Below are positions 1 through 6,347 of a stretch of DNA of 7,658 nt, in pieces. Location: positions 1-7,658 of the forward strand of contig JAKAPO010000111.1 in assembly GCA_021807065.1 (NCBI GenBank), read 5' to 3'. This stretch comes from a bacterium. GTDB taxonomy: Bacteria; Vulcanimicrobiota; Vulcanimicrobiia; Vulcanimicrobiales; Vulcanimicrobiaceae. How positions within the stretch are numbered: position 1 is the stretch's first letter; each line of letters opens with the position of its first letter. Below the pieces are notes generated by a model that worked only from the letters and a program-made list of their open reading frames with translations, made no database searches and was not told the origin of the DNA. The position numbers and the translations under genes are program-made.

Positions 1-1354
1 GATCGTTGCGCCATGGAGGCGGAGTTACCGCGAGCCTATCATCGCGGCGTTCGCACTCGCAGCCGAGGAGGCTTAAATGGTCCGCGATTCTTTCACGATC
101 GAGCCGCGTTCCGAGGATTCGGTTGACGTCGCGCGTGCGCAGTAGTATCGAAGCGGCGGTGGGCGTTTCGCCGGCAATGACGGGAGCATAAGCGGCCGCT
201 CCAGTTTGTACGATGAGTTGCGCGGCACGCGCGGCACCGACTTCTGCGAGGGATGCTGCGAGCGCTTTTTCGTGGCGCGACGACGCCTCGGTCCGTAGTC
301 CGAAGAGCGCTGCCGTCCGGCGCACGCGCGCCCCGTTGAACGTCGCCGCTTCCAGCAGAATCGCCGTCGTGGAAGCGGTGACTTCGCTCGAAGCGCCGCC
401 CATCACGCCGGCTAGACCGAGCGCACCACGCGAATCGGCGATGACCAACGCGCCGGAAGCCAGCGCGCGATCGATACCGTCGAGCGTCACCAGATGCTCG
501 CCGTGTTTTGCATCGCGCACGACCAGGTGCTGCTCGGCGACGCGGTCGGAATCGTAAAAGTGCAGAGGCTGTCCCGTTTCGAGCATGACGTAGTTCGAGA
601 TGTCGACGAGATCGTTGATCGGGCGCACGCCGCAGAGCGCAAGACGGACGCGCATCCAAACCGGCGCAGATTTCACGCTGATACGATCGAAGCGTTGTAA
701 GACGAAGCGGCGGCAATCGGGTGTCTCGATCTGGACGCGCGGCTGTGGTGACGCGCGATCCTTTCCGGGATTCTCGAACGAAGGAAGTCGCAAGGCGGCG
801 TGATACGAGGCGGCCAGTTCGCGCGCTAGACCGATCGCGCACATGGCATCGACGCGATTGCTCGTGATCTCGACGTCGAGAACGTCGTCGTCGAGTCCGA
901 GTCGCGCAACGGGGTCGTCGCCGATCGCGAGCGCGCCATCGAGCTGCATGATGCCGTCGCTCTCGAACCATTCCGGCGGAAGCGCCAGCTCGTCGGGCGA
1001 GCAGAGCATTCCCTCCGATTCGAGTCCGCGCATCGACCGCCGCTCGATCGTCGCGTGCGGAAGGCGAGCGCCGATCGTTGCAACGGGGACCGTCTGATTG
1101 GGCGCCACGTTCGTGGCGGCGGTCACGATTGTCAGAGCGCGCTCCGCGCCCACGTCGACCGTGCAGACGTGAAGTCGATCGGCGTTCGGATGACGTTCGA
1201 TGGCGACGATCCTTCCGACGACGACCTTCGCGATCGTCGGCCGGTGGACGATCTCCTCGACCGGAAAGCCGAGCAGCGCGAGACGATCGGCAACCTGCGC
1301 CGAGTCCGCGGGCAGATCGGTATACTCGCGCAGCCAACTGATTGGTATCTTCAT
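1..1354 (-). CDS. pheT: Phenylalanine-tRNA ligase beta subunit, N-terminal 451 codons (3' end outside window)
   Basis: The beta chain pairs with PheS in the cytoplasmic (alpha-beta)2 enzyme that charges tRNA-Phe; it carries the editing site and tRNA contacts. Reading back from ATG at 1354 the frame stays open to the window edge, 451 codons of a protein normally near 800. The start MKIPISWLREYTDLP is typical. An EMAP/OB-type tRNA-binding domain spans about residues 42-145 (VVVGRIVAIERHPNADRL; MRGLESEGMLCSPDEL). The B3/B4 editing domain spans about 215-385 (RPINDLVDISNYVMLETGQP; MGGASSEVTASTT). The B5 domain begins near 403 (RDVNRILGTRL) and is cut off. The ATG follows the pheS stop by 3 nt, in the run TAA TAG ATG, with no evident Shine-Dalgarno, so translation is probably coupled to pheS. 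The long arginine-rich frame across this region is a shadow. Confidence 0.97.
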   Translation of the reverse strand, partial: MKIPISWLREYTDLPADSAQVADRLALLGFPVEEIVHRPTIAKVVVGRIVAIERHPNADRLHVCTVDVGAERALTIVTAATNVAPNQTVPVATIGARLPHATIERRSMRGLESEGMLCSPDELALPPEWFESDGIMQLDGALAIGDDPVARLGLDDDVLDVEITSNRVDAMCAIGLARELAASYHAALRLPSFENPGKDRASPQPRVQIETPDCRRFVLQRFDRISVKSAPVWMRVRLALCGVRPINDLVDISNYVMLETGQPLHFYDSDRVAEQHLVVRDAKHGEHLVTLDGIDRALASGALVIADSRGALGLAGVMGGASSEVTASTTAILLEAATFNGARVRRTAALFGLRTEASSRHEKALAASLAEVGAARAAQLIVQTGAAAYAPVIAGETPTAASILLRTRDVNRILGTRLDRERIADHLSLLGCECERRDDRLAVTPPPWRND

Positions 1355-1357
1355 CTA

Positions 1358-2380
1358 TTATGCGAGTTGTTCGAGGAAGTCAGGGTCGCTATCGATGAAG
1401 CGGCGGATGTCGTCGACCTCATAGCGTGCCAGTGCGAGACGCTCTGCGCCGAAGCCGAAGGCCCAGCCGGAAACGATCTCCGGATCGTAGCCAACTTCGC
1501 GCAGCACGTTCGGATGCACCATTCCTGCGCCTCCGAGTTCGATCCAGCCGGCTCCTCCGCACATGCTGCACGCAGTCGTCTTTCCTTGGCATTTAGGACA
1601 GGTCGTATCCACTTCGGCGCTTGGCTCGGTAAACGGGAAGAATGACGGCCGAAAGCGCACGCGCTGGTACGGACCATAGAGCGCACGGCACAGACCGGCG
1701 AGCATGCCCTTGAGGTGGCCGAAGTGGATCCCCTCGGCGACCAGCAGTCCTTCGATCTGGTGAAACTGAAAGAGATGGCGCGCATCGACGGCATCGCGCC
1801 GGTAGCATTTTCCCGGAGCGACGATGGCGATAGGCGGCTTGTGCAGCTGCATCGTGCGAATCTGCATGGGCGACGTGTGTGGACGAAGCAGCAGCGTGTC
1901 GTCAATCCAAAACGAGTCGAGGGCTTCGCGCGCCGGATGGCCTTCGGGAATGTTGAGCGCGTCGAAGTTGTAGTAAGCGGGTTCGACTTCCGGCCCGAGT
2001 ACCACGGCGAAACCGTGCCGTTCGAAGTACGCGCACGCATCTTCGATGACACGGCGCACTGGGTGGATGCTTCCAACCTGAGGCTGCGTTGCCGGGAACG
2101 TTACGTCGATGCGCTCCTCGAGTTTGCGTTGCACGTCGAGCGCGGCTAGAACGGTCTGACGTTCGCCCAGGACCGTCTCCATCCGTTCCACGGTATCGTT
2201 GATGGCTTTTCCGGCGCTCGGCCGATCCGCTGGGGCGAGCCTCCCGATGCTGCGGCGGATCGCGTTTATCTCCCCGCTGCGCCCGAGAAAGGCCGCTCGA
2301 ACCTCCTCGAGCGCGGTTTCATCGCGAGCCGCCTGAACGGCCGCCTCAAACCGCATCTGGAGTCTCTCTAAATCGTTCAT
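1358..2380 (-). CDS. pheS: Phenylalanine-tRNA ligase alpha subunit
   Basis: This is the catalytic class II synthetase subunit that activates phenylalanine and transfers it to tRNA-Phe. At 340 aa it has normal length. Residues 1-90 form the N-terminal helical arm. The catalytic core carries LLLRPHTSPMQIRTM (163-177), motif 2 around YRRDAVDARHLFQFHQIEG (193-211), FFPFTEPSAEVD (247-258), GGAGMVHPNVL (283-293) and motif 3 GWAFGFGAERLAL (305-317). Between 261 and 274 is a CPKC...CSMC insert, an apparent zinc knuckle seen in many Gram-positive PheS proteins and absent from the E. coli type. The ATG at 2380 has no recognisable Shine-Dalgarno in the preceding 18 nt, and a GC-rich hairpin ends just upstream. 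pheT follows after 3 nt. Identification is secure; how translation initiates is not. Confidence 0.98.
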   Translation of the reverse strand: MNDLERLQMRFEAAVQAARDETALEEVRAAFLGRSGEINAIRRSIGRLAPADRPSAGKAINDTVERMETVLGERQTVLAALDVQRKLEERIDVTFPATQPQVGSIHPVRRVIEDACAYFERHGFAVVLGPEVEPAYYNFDALNIPEGHPAREALDSFWIDDTLLLRPHTSPMQIRTMQLHKPPIAIVAPGKCYRRDAVDARHLFQFHQIEGLLVAEGIHFGHLKGMLAGLCRALYGPYQRVRFRPSFFPFTEPSAEVDTTCPKCQGKTTACSMCGGAGWIELGGAGMVHPNVLREVGYDPEIVSGWAFGFGAERLALARYEVDDIRRFIDSDPDFLEQLA

Positions 2381-2397
2381 TGCAGTGGTCGAAATCG

Positions 2398-2419
2398 AAG
2401 CGCCCCTGGTGGGGCGCTT
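2398..2419 (-). terminator. GC-rich hairpin between the YqzL-like gene and pheS: terminator, attenuator or translational control element
   Basis: On the minus strand AAGCGCCCC and GGGGCGCTT form a perfect 9-bp stem around the loop ACCA. The element lies 30 nt past the stop of the 33-aa gene and ends 17 nt before the pheS ATG. The downstream tail CGATTTCGA is only weakly T-rich, so termination would be partial. Its position fits an attenuator or a translation-control hairpin for pheS. The stem is directly visible; the function is inferred. Confidence 0.55.
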
Positions 2420-2449
2420 TCGGGAAAGAGCTGGTGGAATTCTTTTCGT

Positions 2450-2551
2450 CTAGCTCGTAGTCGGCGCCGCATGCGTGCGGCGGTATGCGAGGTAGGCGTT
2501 GATCGATCCAGTTTGCGCGAAGAGTTTCCAGAAGAAATCGCACGTTGCCAT
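2450..2551 (-). CDS. 33-aa YqzL-family small protein upstream of pheS
   Basis: The minus strand has ATG at 2551-2549 and stop TAG at 2452-2450, encoding 33 residues. AAGGAG lies at 2563-2568, 11 nt before the ATG. The core DFFWKLFAQTGSINAYLAYR (residues 5-24) fits the pattern I recall for YqzL-like proteins of Firmicutes, an aromatic-rich W-K-x-F-x-Q-T-G-x-I-x-x-Y-L segment; this is recollection, not a search. YqzL has no established biochemical role, and in Bacillus it sits beside recO, not pheS. The gene has its own extended -10 promoter and is followed by a hairpin before pheS. Three phenylalanine codons among the first eleven (6, 7, 11) raise the alternative that it acts as a regulatory leader peptide, but the family-like pattern argues for a real protein. 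There is no signal peptide or membrane segment. Confidence 0.68.
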   Translation of the reverse strand: MATCDFFWKLFAQTGSINAYLAYRRTHAAPTTS

Positions 2552-2609
2552 ACAGGCCTGGTCTCCTTCTCTGCACCATCAGTCCGGTTCTGCCGCCCGG
2601 AATGGGGTG

Positions 2610-2618
2610 AGTATAGCA
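2610..2618 (-). promoter_or_regulatory. Extended -10 promoter for the YqzL-like gene and pheST
   Basis: The minus strand reads TGC followed by TATACT (2610-2615), an extended -10 element matching TATAAT at five of six positions. No good -35 box lies 16-18 nt upstream, which extended -10 promoters tolerate; a TTGTCA (2643-2648) is 27 nt away and too far. The predicted start is near 2603, giving an untranslated leader of about 50 nt before the 33-aa gene. Confidence 0.5.
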
Positions 2619-2689
2619 CGGCCCTTTCAGCCCCGGTAGTCTTGACAAATGGCCTCAAAATGTTCCGAAAAATGCGGCGTTCCCGGGCA

Positions 2690-3454
2690 CTACAGCTCGC
2701 GTGCCTCGTAGAGTGCGATGGATGTCGCAACGGCAACGTTGAGGCTCTCCGCCAGCCCGCGCATCGGAATCGCCATGTAGGAGGAACAGACGGCGGCAAA
2801 TGGGCCAAGCCCGCGGCGCTCCTGTCCCGCGATCAGGACCGGAGCAGAGCCTTGGAAGCTCATCGGGCCGCCGTGAGATGACAATCCGACCACGGGTCGA
2901 CCCGCTTGCTCTGCTACCCTTTGCAATTCTTTCGGTTCGCATACTGCGATGGGTACGCGGAAGAGCGAACCCATTGCCGAGCGGATGACCTTGGGGTGGT
3001 ACGGTTCGACACCTCCCCGTCCGAAGATGACGCCTGCGGCTCCGAACGCTTCTGCGGACCGCACCACGGTGCCCGCGTTTCCGGGGTCTGCGACCTTGGC
3101 CAGGACGACCGCGGGCCCGGGTCTGGCGAGCAGGCTCTCCAATCGCTCGAAGCGCTGCCGTGCCTCGGCGACGACACCCGTCGGCGTCTGGACATCCGAG
3201 AGCCGCACGGCGCTGCGCTCGCCGATCAGCATGACCGGCACGCCGTGCCTCTCCAGTTCTCGAACGAGCCGAGTCCTTTCGTACGATTCCGCAGTAACGT
3301 AGACTGCCGTAATCTCGAGCGCGCTGCGATAAGCCTCCTCGAGCAGCGTCGGTCCTTCGAAGAGAAAGCGTCCCCGTTCGCGCCTCCCTTTCGCGGTCAA
3401 CAACGTGCGGGCGGCCGCGAGGAGCGGCGAGTGGACGCCCAATCGTTTCGCCAC
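2690..3454 (-). CDS. TrmH/SpoU-family RNA 2'-O-methyltransferase (YsgA/RlmB-like)
   Basis: A SPOUT-fold enzyme that uses S-adenosylmethionine to methylate a ribose 2'-OH in rRNA or tRNA. The 254-residue protein has an N-terminal substrate-binding domain (about 28-100, starting FLFEGPTLLEEA) and a C-terminal knotted domain with the three family motifs. Motif 1 is KVADPGNAGTVVRSAEAFGA (120-139), with N126 and R132. Motif 2 is VLIAGQERRGL (206-216), slightly unlike the usual GNEGxGL. Motif 3 is IPMRGLAESLNVAVA (229-243). GTG at 3454 is the likely start, 7 nt after the small membrane gene's stop, so the two are probably co-transcribed. A trmH-type gene directly before pheST is also the Bacillus arrangement (ysgA-pheS-pheT). 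The target nucleotide cannot be told from the sequence. Confidence 0.92.
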   Translation of the reverse strand: MAKRLGVHSPLLAAARTLLTAKGRRERGRFLFEGPTLLEEAYRSALEITAVYVTAESYERTRLVRELERHGVPVMLIGERSAVRLSDVQTPTGVVAEARQRFERLESLLARPGPAVVLAKVADPGNAGTVVRSAEAFGAAGVIFGRGGVEPYHPKVIRSAMGSLFRVPIAVCEPKELQRVAEQAGRPVVGLSSHGGPMSFQGSAPVLIAGQERRGLGPFAAVCSSYMAIPMRGLAESLNVAVATSIALYEAREL

Positions 3455-3461
3455 TAGGCCA

Positions 3462-3650
3462 TTACCGCCGTCCGGCGTATGCGCGCGTCGCGATGTAGAT
3501 CAATGCGGCGACGATTGCGGCGAGCACGTTGGCTACGATGGGGTTGAAGTGATGCGGTACGAGAAAGATATTGAACGCATAGACCGCAACTACCAAGACG
3601 ACGACAAAAAGGAGCAGCCATCCGAGCTCGCCGAGTATGGATCCGCGCAC
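3462..3650 (-). CDS. Small two-helix membrane protein, unknown function
   Basis: I do not recognise this 62-residue protein. It has two hydrophobic segments, about 9-30 (LGWLLLFVVVLVVAVYAFNI) and 37-57 (IVANVLAAIVAALIYIATRA), joined by a short VPHHFNP turn. The C-terminus is basic (AYAGRR), so by the positive-inside rule both ends may be cytoplasmic. The start is GTG at 3650, with AAGGA only about 3 nt upstream, closer than ideal; no better start is visible. The stop is 7 nt before the RNA methyltransferase GTG, indicating an operon. The gene diverges from the Nudix gene with only about 20 nt between the two starts, so its promoter must lie within the Nudix coding region. Confidence 0.65.
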   Translation of the reverse strand: MRGSILGELGWLLLFVVVLVVAVYAFNIFLVPHHFNPIVANVLAAIVAALIYIATRAYAGRR

Positions 3651-3670
3651 GTTCCTTGAATGCTCCGAAG

Positions 3671-4228
3671 ATGGATGAATTCCCGCAGGTTCTCGAATCG
3701 AGCATCGCGTTCGACGGTCGCGTCTTTCGCGTGCGCGTAGACGAGTTACGGTACGACGACGGCAGCGTTCACCGTTGTGACGTCGTCGAGCACGCCGAGA
3801 CTTTCGGTATCATCGCGATGCCTACGCGCGACCGGATCGTTCTCGTTCGGCAGTATCGTCACGCGGCCGGCCGGTATCTTTGGGAGATCCCGGCGGGTAC
3901 TGCCGAGAACGGTGAGAATCCGGTCGCCGGCGCCTCCCGCGAACTCATGGAAGAAACCGGTTATCGCGCCGGCCGCGTGCGTCACCTGGGGACGCTGTAC
4001 ATGACGCCCGGTTTTTGCACCGAAGCGATGCACTTTCTTGCGGCCGAGGAGCTTACGGCTGGCGAGCAGTCGCTCGATGAGGACGAGCGCATCGAGGTCG
4101 AAGCATTTGCGTTGGGCGACGCGTGGAGTCTGGCCGCTGCCGGTGAAATCGCCGATGTAAAGACTCTGCTTAGTTTGCACTGGATGGGGGGTTCGCGTGG
4201 TGAACTTGCGGCTTCTCTGCGTCGATAG
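3671..4228 (+). CDS. Nudix hydrolase, ADP-ribose pyrophosphatase type (NudF-like)
   Basis: Predicted to hydrolyse ADP-ribose to AMP and ribose 5-phosphate in the cytoplasm using divalent metal. Numbered from ATG 3671, the full Nudix box GX5EX7REUXEEXGU is present from G76 to Y98, with E82, R90, E91, E94 and E95 intact. P113 in YMTPGF lies 16 residues after the box glycine; a proline at about this spacing marks the ADP-ribose subfamily. The typical N-terminal part (SSIAFDGRVFRVRVDEL) and C-terminal DVKTLLSLHW are also present. The length of 185 aa is normal. An in-frame TTG at 3656 would add five residues; neither start has a good Shine-Dalgarno. A possible promoter is TTGAAG (3544-3549) with GATATT 17 nt on, which is weak. 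The 95-aa gene follows after 33 nt. Confidence 0.9.
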   Translation: MDEFPQVLESSIAFDGRVFRVRVDELRYDDGSVHRCDVVEHAETFGIIAMPTRDRIVLVRQYRHAAGRYLWEIPAGTAENGENPVAGASRELMEETGYRAGRVRHLGTLYMTPGFCTEAMHFLAAEELTAGEQSLDEDERIEVEAFALGDAWSLAAAGEIADVKTLLSLHWMGGSRGELAASLRR

Positions 4229-4261
4229 ACCTAATAGTCGCTAACTGGGGGAGAAGAAAAC

Positions 4262-4549
4262 TTGGAAGTCCCGGGTGATATCGACGCCGTCTTAAAGAGG
4301 CTGCTCAAGAATGCGCGCCCCGCCGCTAAGAGCAGGGCCGAAGGTTCGGCGCTTGCTCCGGAAGATGACGCGTACCTCGAATCGCTCGTCAGCGCCGTTC
4401 GCAGCGGCCGCCGCGCGGTGCTCATCGTCGAGGATGTCGACGAGCGGTTGCGCTACATGTTCAGCAACGCGCTGCCGGCCGAGGCCGTAGCTATGCTCGG
4501 CAAAGTGACGGAAGCTACTGGGCGGCGCATCGCGGAATCCGACATCTAG
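4262..4549 (+). CDS. 95-aa acidic protein of unknown function
   Basis: I do not recognise this protein. It starts at TTG 4262 behind a good Shine-Dalgarno (GGGGGAG ending 8 nt upstream), which decides the start. It appears helical and rich in Asp, Glu, Arg and Ala. A basic patch, LKRLLKNARPAAKSRAEG (11-28), precedes an acidic segment (LAPEDDAYLESLVSAVRSG, 31-49), then AVLIVEDVDERLRYMF (52-67) and a C-terminal helix. There is no signal peptide, membrane segment or cysteine. It lies 33 nt after the Nudix gene on the same strand and before a strong terminator, so the two probably form one transcript. Codon use resembles its neighbours, which supports a real gene. Confidence 0.72.
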   Translation: MEVPGDIDAVLKRLLKNARPAAKSRAEGSALAPEDDAYLESLVSAVRSGRRAVLIVEDVDERLRYMFSNALPAEAVAMLGKVTEATGRRIAESDI

Positions 4550-4551
4550 CC

Positions 4552-4567
4552 TGCTAGGAGCCTAGCA
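4552..4567. repeat. Short palindrome just after the 95-aa gene
   Basis: TGCTAGG and CCTAGCA are perfect inverted arms around AG, or a 6-bp stem with a 4-nt loop as RNA. It begins 3 nt past the stop at 4549 and precedes the main terminator. It could aid termination or 3'-end stability; no function is shown. Confidence 0.55.
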
Positions 4568-4656
4568 AGTCTCATTTCGCCCCGGGGCGTCGTCGCCCCG
4601 GGGTTCGTTTACCGTAGTACGCTTCGCCCGCTCGGCTCCTAGCCCTGAGCGAAATG
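4553..4656. repeat. Two interleaved inverted-repeat pairs flanking the terminator
   Basis: GCTAGGAGCC (4553-4562) is the exact inverse complement of GGCTCCTAGC (4634-4643). CATTTCGC (4573-4580) is the inverse complement of GCGAAATG (4649-4656). The pairs cross rather than nest, so both could form in one RNA only as a pseudoknot. They lie on both sides of the terminator in the convergent intergenic space. This may be chance or the remnant of a small dispersed repeat. Confidence 0.4.
4580..4610 (+). terminator. Rho-independent terminator of the Nudix/95-aa transcript
   Basis: CCCCGGGGCG (4580-4589) and CGCCCCGGGG (4594-4603) form a perfect 10-bp GC stem with loop TCGT, followed by TTCGTTT. It starts 30 nt past the stop of the 95-aa gene. 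The stem would also form in the convergent minus-strand transcript, but no T-tract follows there, so it is best assigned to the plus strand. Confidence 0.85.
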
Positions 4657-4664
4657 GATCCTTG

Positions 4665-5975
4665 CTACGGACTGAAGGAAATAAACGCGATCTTTCCGTC
4701 GGACGTTAGCGTTATGTGGTAGTGGCGCACTGCATGGGTGAAGCGCACGAGAAACTCGTACTGCGTCGCGCCTCCCGGGGACGGGGTGCTTGCAAGCGGA
4801 ATCATCGAGATGACGCGCCCGTATGCGGCGATATTCGCTTGCCGCACGACTCTGTCGGACAGATAGTTGCTGAACTCGCGTGTCAGCTGGGTGCGATCGA
4901 TGTTCCCACTCGCGAGGCGCCCGATCCAATCTCTCGCGCGCGCCACGATGGCGTTGTCGACGTGTTCGGCGCTCGGCGGCACGAGCACATCGAGGATGCG
5001 ACCGGCGATCTCCTCGGGCAACGTTGCATTGCCCCCGAACGTATCGGCGTTTACCAGCACGATCACCGCGACGTGATCGTCCGGCAGCAGTGCGTTCATC
5101 GCGTGGTAGCCGGGCACCTCGCCATGCTGCCAGATATAGCGCGTGCCGCTGCGCCGATCGATCGTCCAACCCATCGCGTGACGGTCGAGCATGCCGGGTA
5201 ATCCGGGGGTGAACATCTCCCGAACGGCATCGACCCGCAGGAGAATTGGAAACTCGATATCCCATTTCGCCAAGTCGTAGACGTTGCTGATGACGCCCGA
5301 ATCACCGCCGGTACGCGTCGCACTCCATGCGTAAGCTCTTACGAACCTGCGCCCGCGTCTCGTGTAGCCGATGGCATGCGTGCTCGCGAGGCCGGTCTCA
5401 CCGGTATACAGCGAGCTGTCCATGACGAGCGGTACGAAGATGTTCTGGTCTACGTAGTCCGAGAGAGGTATGCCCGTGACTCGCTCCACGATCAGTCCCG
5501 CGAGGAGATAGTTGAGCGGGTTGGGATCGTATACGGTATGCGGAGCCGCGAGTGGCCGCTTCGCGTTTGCGGCGGCGAGGAGGTGCGCCCAGTTGGTGAC
5601 GTGGGGCAGGCCCGACGTCTGGTCGAGCAAGTCGCGCAGCGTTACGCCACGCGCTACCGTCAGTTTCGGAATGTAGTTTGTCACGGGATCGTCGAGCTTG
5701 ATCTTCCCGTTCTGCTCGAGCAACAACAGCGCCGCCGCGGTAAATTCCTGGCTGAGTTGGCCGATGCCGAACTGCGTTGCAGGCGAGACGCGATCGCGAC
5801 GCGACAGATTCGCAACGCCGAAGCCGCGGGCGTAGATGATACGACCCGACTCGACGACCCCAACCGCTATACCCGGCGTACGGTGCGCGCGGACTTCCGC
5901 TTCCGCGATGCCGTCGATTCGATGTGCGGTCGCCGGCGTGAAACCGAGCGCGGCCGCCAGTACGATTGCGAACAA
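4665..5975 (-). CDS. Exported beta-lactamase/serine hydrolase-fold protein with lost catalytic motifs (probable pseudoenzyme)
   Basis: A 436-residue protein of the beta-lactamase/class C penicillin-binding fold. It opens with a hydrophobic segment ending in the signal-peptidase-like ATA-H (cleavage after residue 17), so it is probably exported. Family landmarks include TPGIAVGVVESGRIIYARGFG (33-53 region), GGDSGVISNVYDLAKWD (223-239), QHGEVPGY (283-290) and LLPDDHVAVIVLVN (296-309). The usual IGSxTKxFTA nucleophile segment reads IGQLSQEFTA (71-80), so catalytic Ser and Lys of SxxK are both Gln (Q73, Q76). The usual YSN is also replaced: the segment is YDPNPLNYLLAG (149-160). Serine hydrolysis therefore looks lost, though the fold is intact. 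The C-terminal third (330-436) is of no recognised type. The start is TTG 5975, 3 nt after the rplT stop and in the same frame, so co-transcription with the ribosomal genes is likely. Confidence 0.88.
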   Translation of the reverse strand: MFAIVLAAALGFTPATAHRIDGIAEAEVRAHRTPGIAVGVVESGRIIYARGFGVANLSRRDRVSPATQFGIGQLSQEFTAAALLLLEQNGKIKLDDPVTNYIPKLTVARGVTLRDLLDQTSGLPHVTNWAHLLAAANAKRPLAAPHTVYDPNPLNYLLAGLIVERVTGIPLSDYVDQNIFVPLVMDSSLYTGETGLASTHAIGYTRRGRRFVRAYAWSATRTGGDSGVISNVYDLAKWDIEFPILLRVDAVREMFTPGLPGMLDRHAMGWTIDRRSGTRYIWQHGEVPGYHAMNALLPDDHVAVIVLVNADTFGGNATLPEEIAGRILDVLVPPSAEHVDNAIVARARDWIGRLASGNIDRTQLTREFSNYLSDRVVRQANIAAYGRVISMIPLASTPSPGGATQYEFLVRFTHAVRHYHITLTSDGKIAFISFSP

Positions 5976-5978
5976 GCC

Positions 5979-6338
5979 TTACTTCCCGACGGCTTGCTTC
6001 GCGATATCGAGCAGCGTACCGAACGCCTTTGCGTCGCTGACGGCCAAATCCGCGAGCGCCTTGCGGTTGAGATTCACGCCGGATTTCTTCAAGCCGTGCA
6101 TTAAGAGCGAATAGGAAAGACCCTCGCGCCTCGCAGCCGCATTGATGCGGCTGATCCAGAGCGACCGGAAATCGCGCTTACGCACGCGGCGATCGCGAAA
6201 TGCATAGGCTAGCGACTTGAGCAACGCCTCGTTTGCGACGCGATAATTGCGGCGCCGAGCGGCGCGGAATCCCTTGACGAGTTTCATCACTCGTCGGCGG
6301 TGCTTGATGCCTTCGACGCCTCGTTTGATTCGTGCCAT
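5979..6338 (-). CDS. rplT: Large ribosomal subunit protein bL20
   Basis: L20 binds 23S rRNA domain II early in 50S assembly and, in known bacteria, also represses its own operon by binding the leader mRNA. The 119-residue product starts MARIKRGVEGIKHRRRV and carries the conserved YAFRDRRVRKRDFRSLWI (45-62), RINAAARREGLSYS (64-77) and HGLKKSGVNLNRKALADLAV (81-100). A strong AGGAGG (6344-6349) sits 5 nt before the ATG and overlaps the rpmI stop, tightly coupling L35 and L20. The next gene, the hydrolase-like one, begins 3 nt after the TAA. Confidence 0.99.
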   Translation of the reverse strand: MARIKRGVEGIKHRRRVMKLVKGFRAARRRNYRVANEALLKSLAYAFRDRRVRKRDFRSLWISRINAAARREGLSYSLLMHGLKKSGVNLNRKALADLAVSDAKAFGTLLDIAKQAVGK

Positions 6339-6347
6339 GTGAGCCTC

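Noticed and set aside
93..1337. 414-aa arginine-rich open frame on the minus strand
   Set aside because: It is a shadow of pheT in another frame: low complexity and Arg-rich, whereas the pheT frame over the same bases shows clear domain motifs.
1351..2076. 241-aa minus-strand frame over pheS
   Set aside because: It overlaps pheS in another frame, with Ser/Arg/Thr-rich composition and no family motif.
2642..2647. Perfect TTGACA on the plus strand
   Set aside because: No -10 element occurs at 16-18 nt, and there is no plus-strand gene downstream.
5376..6104. 242-aa plus-strand open frame
   Set aside because: It is antisense to the hydrolase-like gene and rplT; composition is shadow-like and it has no ribosome-binding site or recognisable domain.
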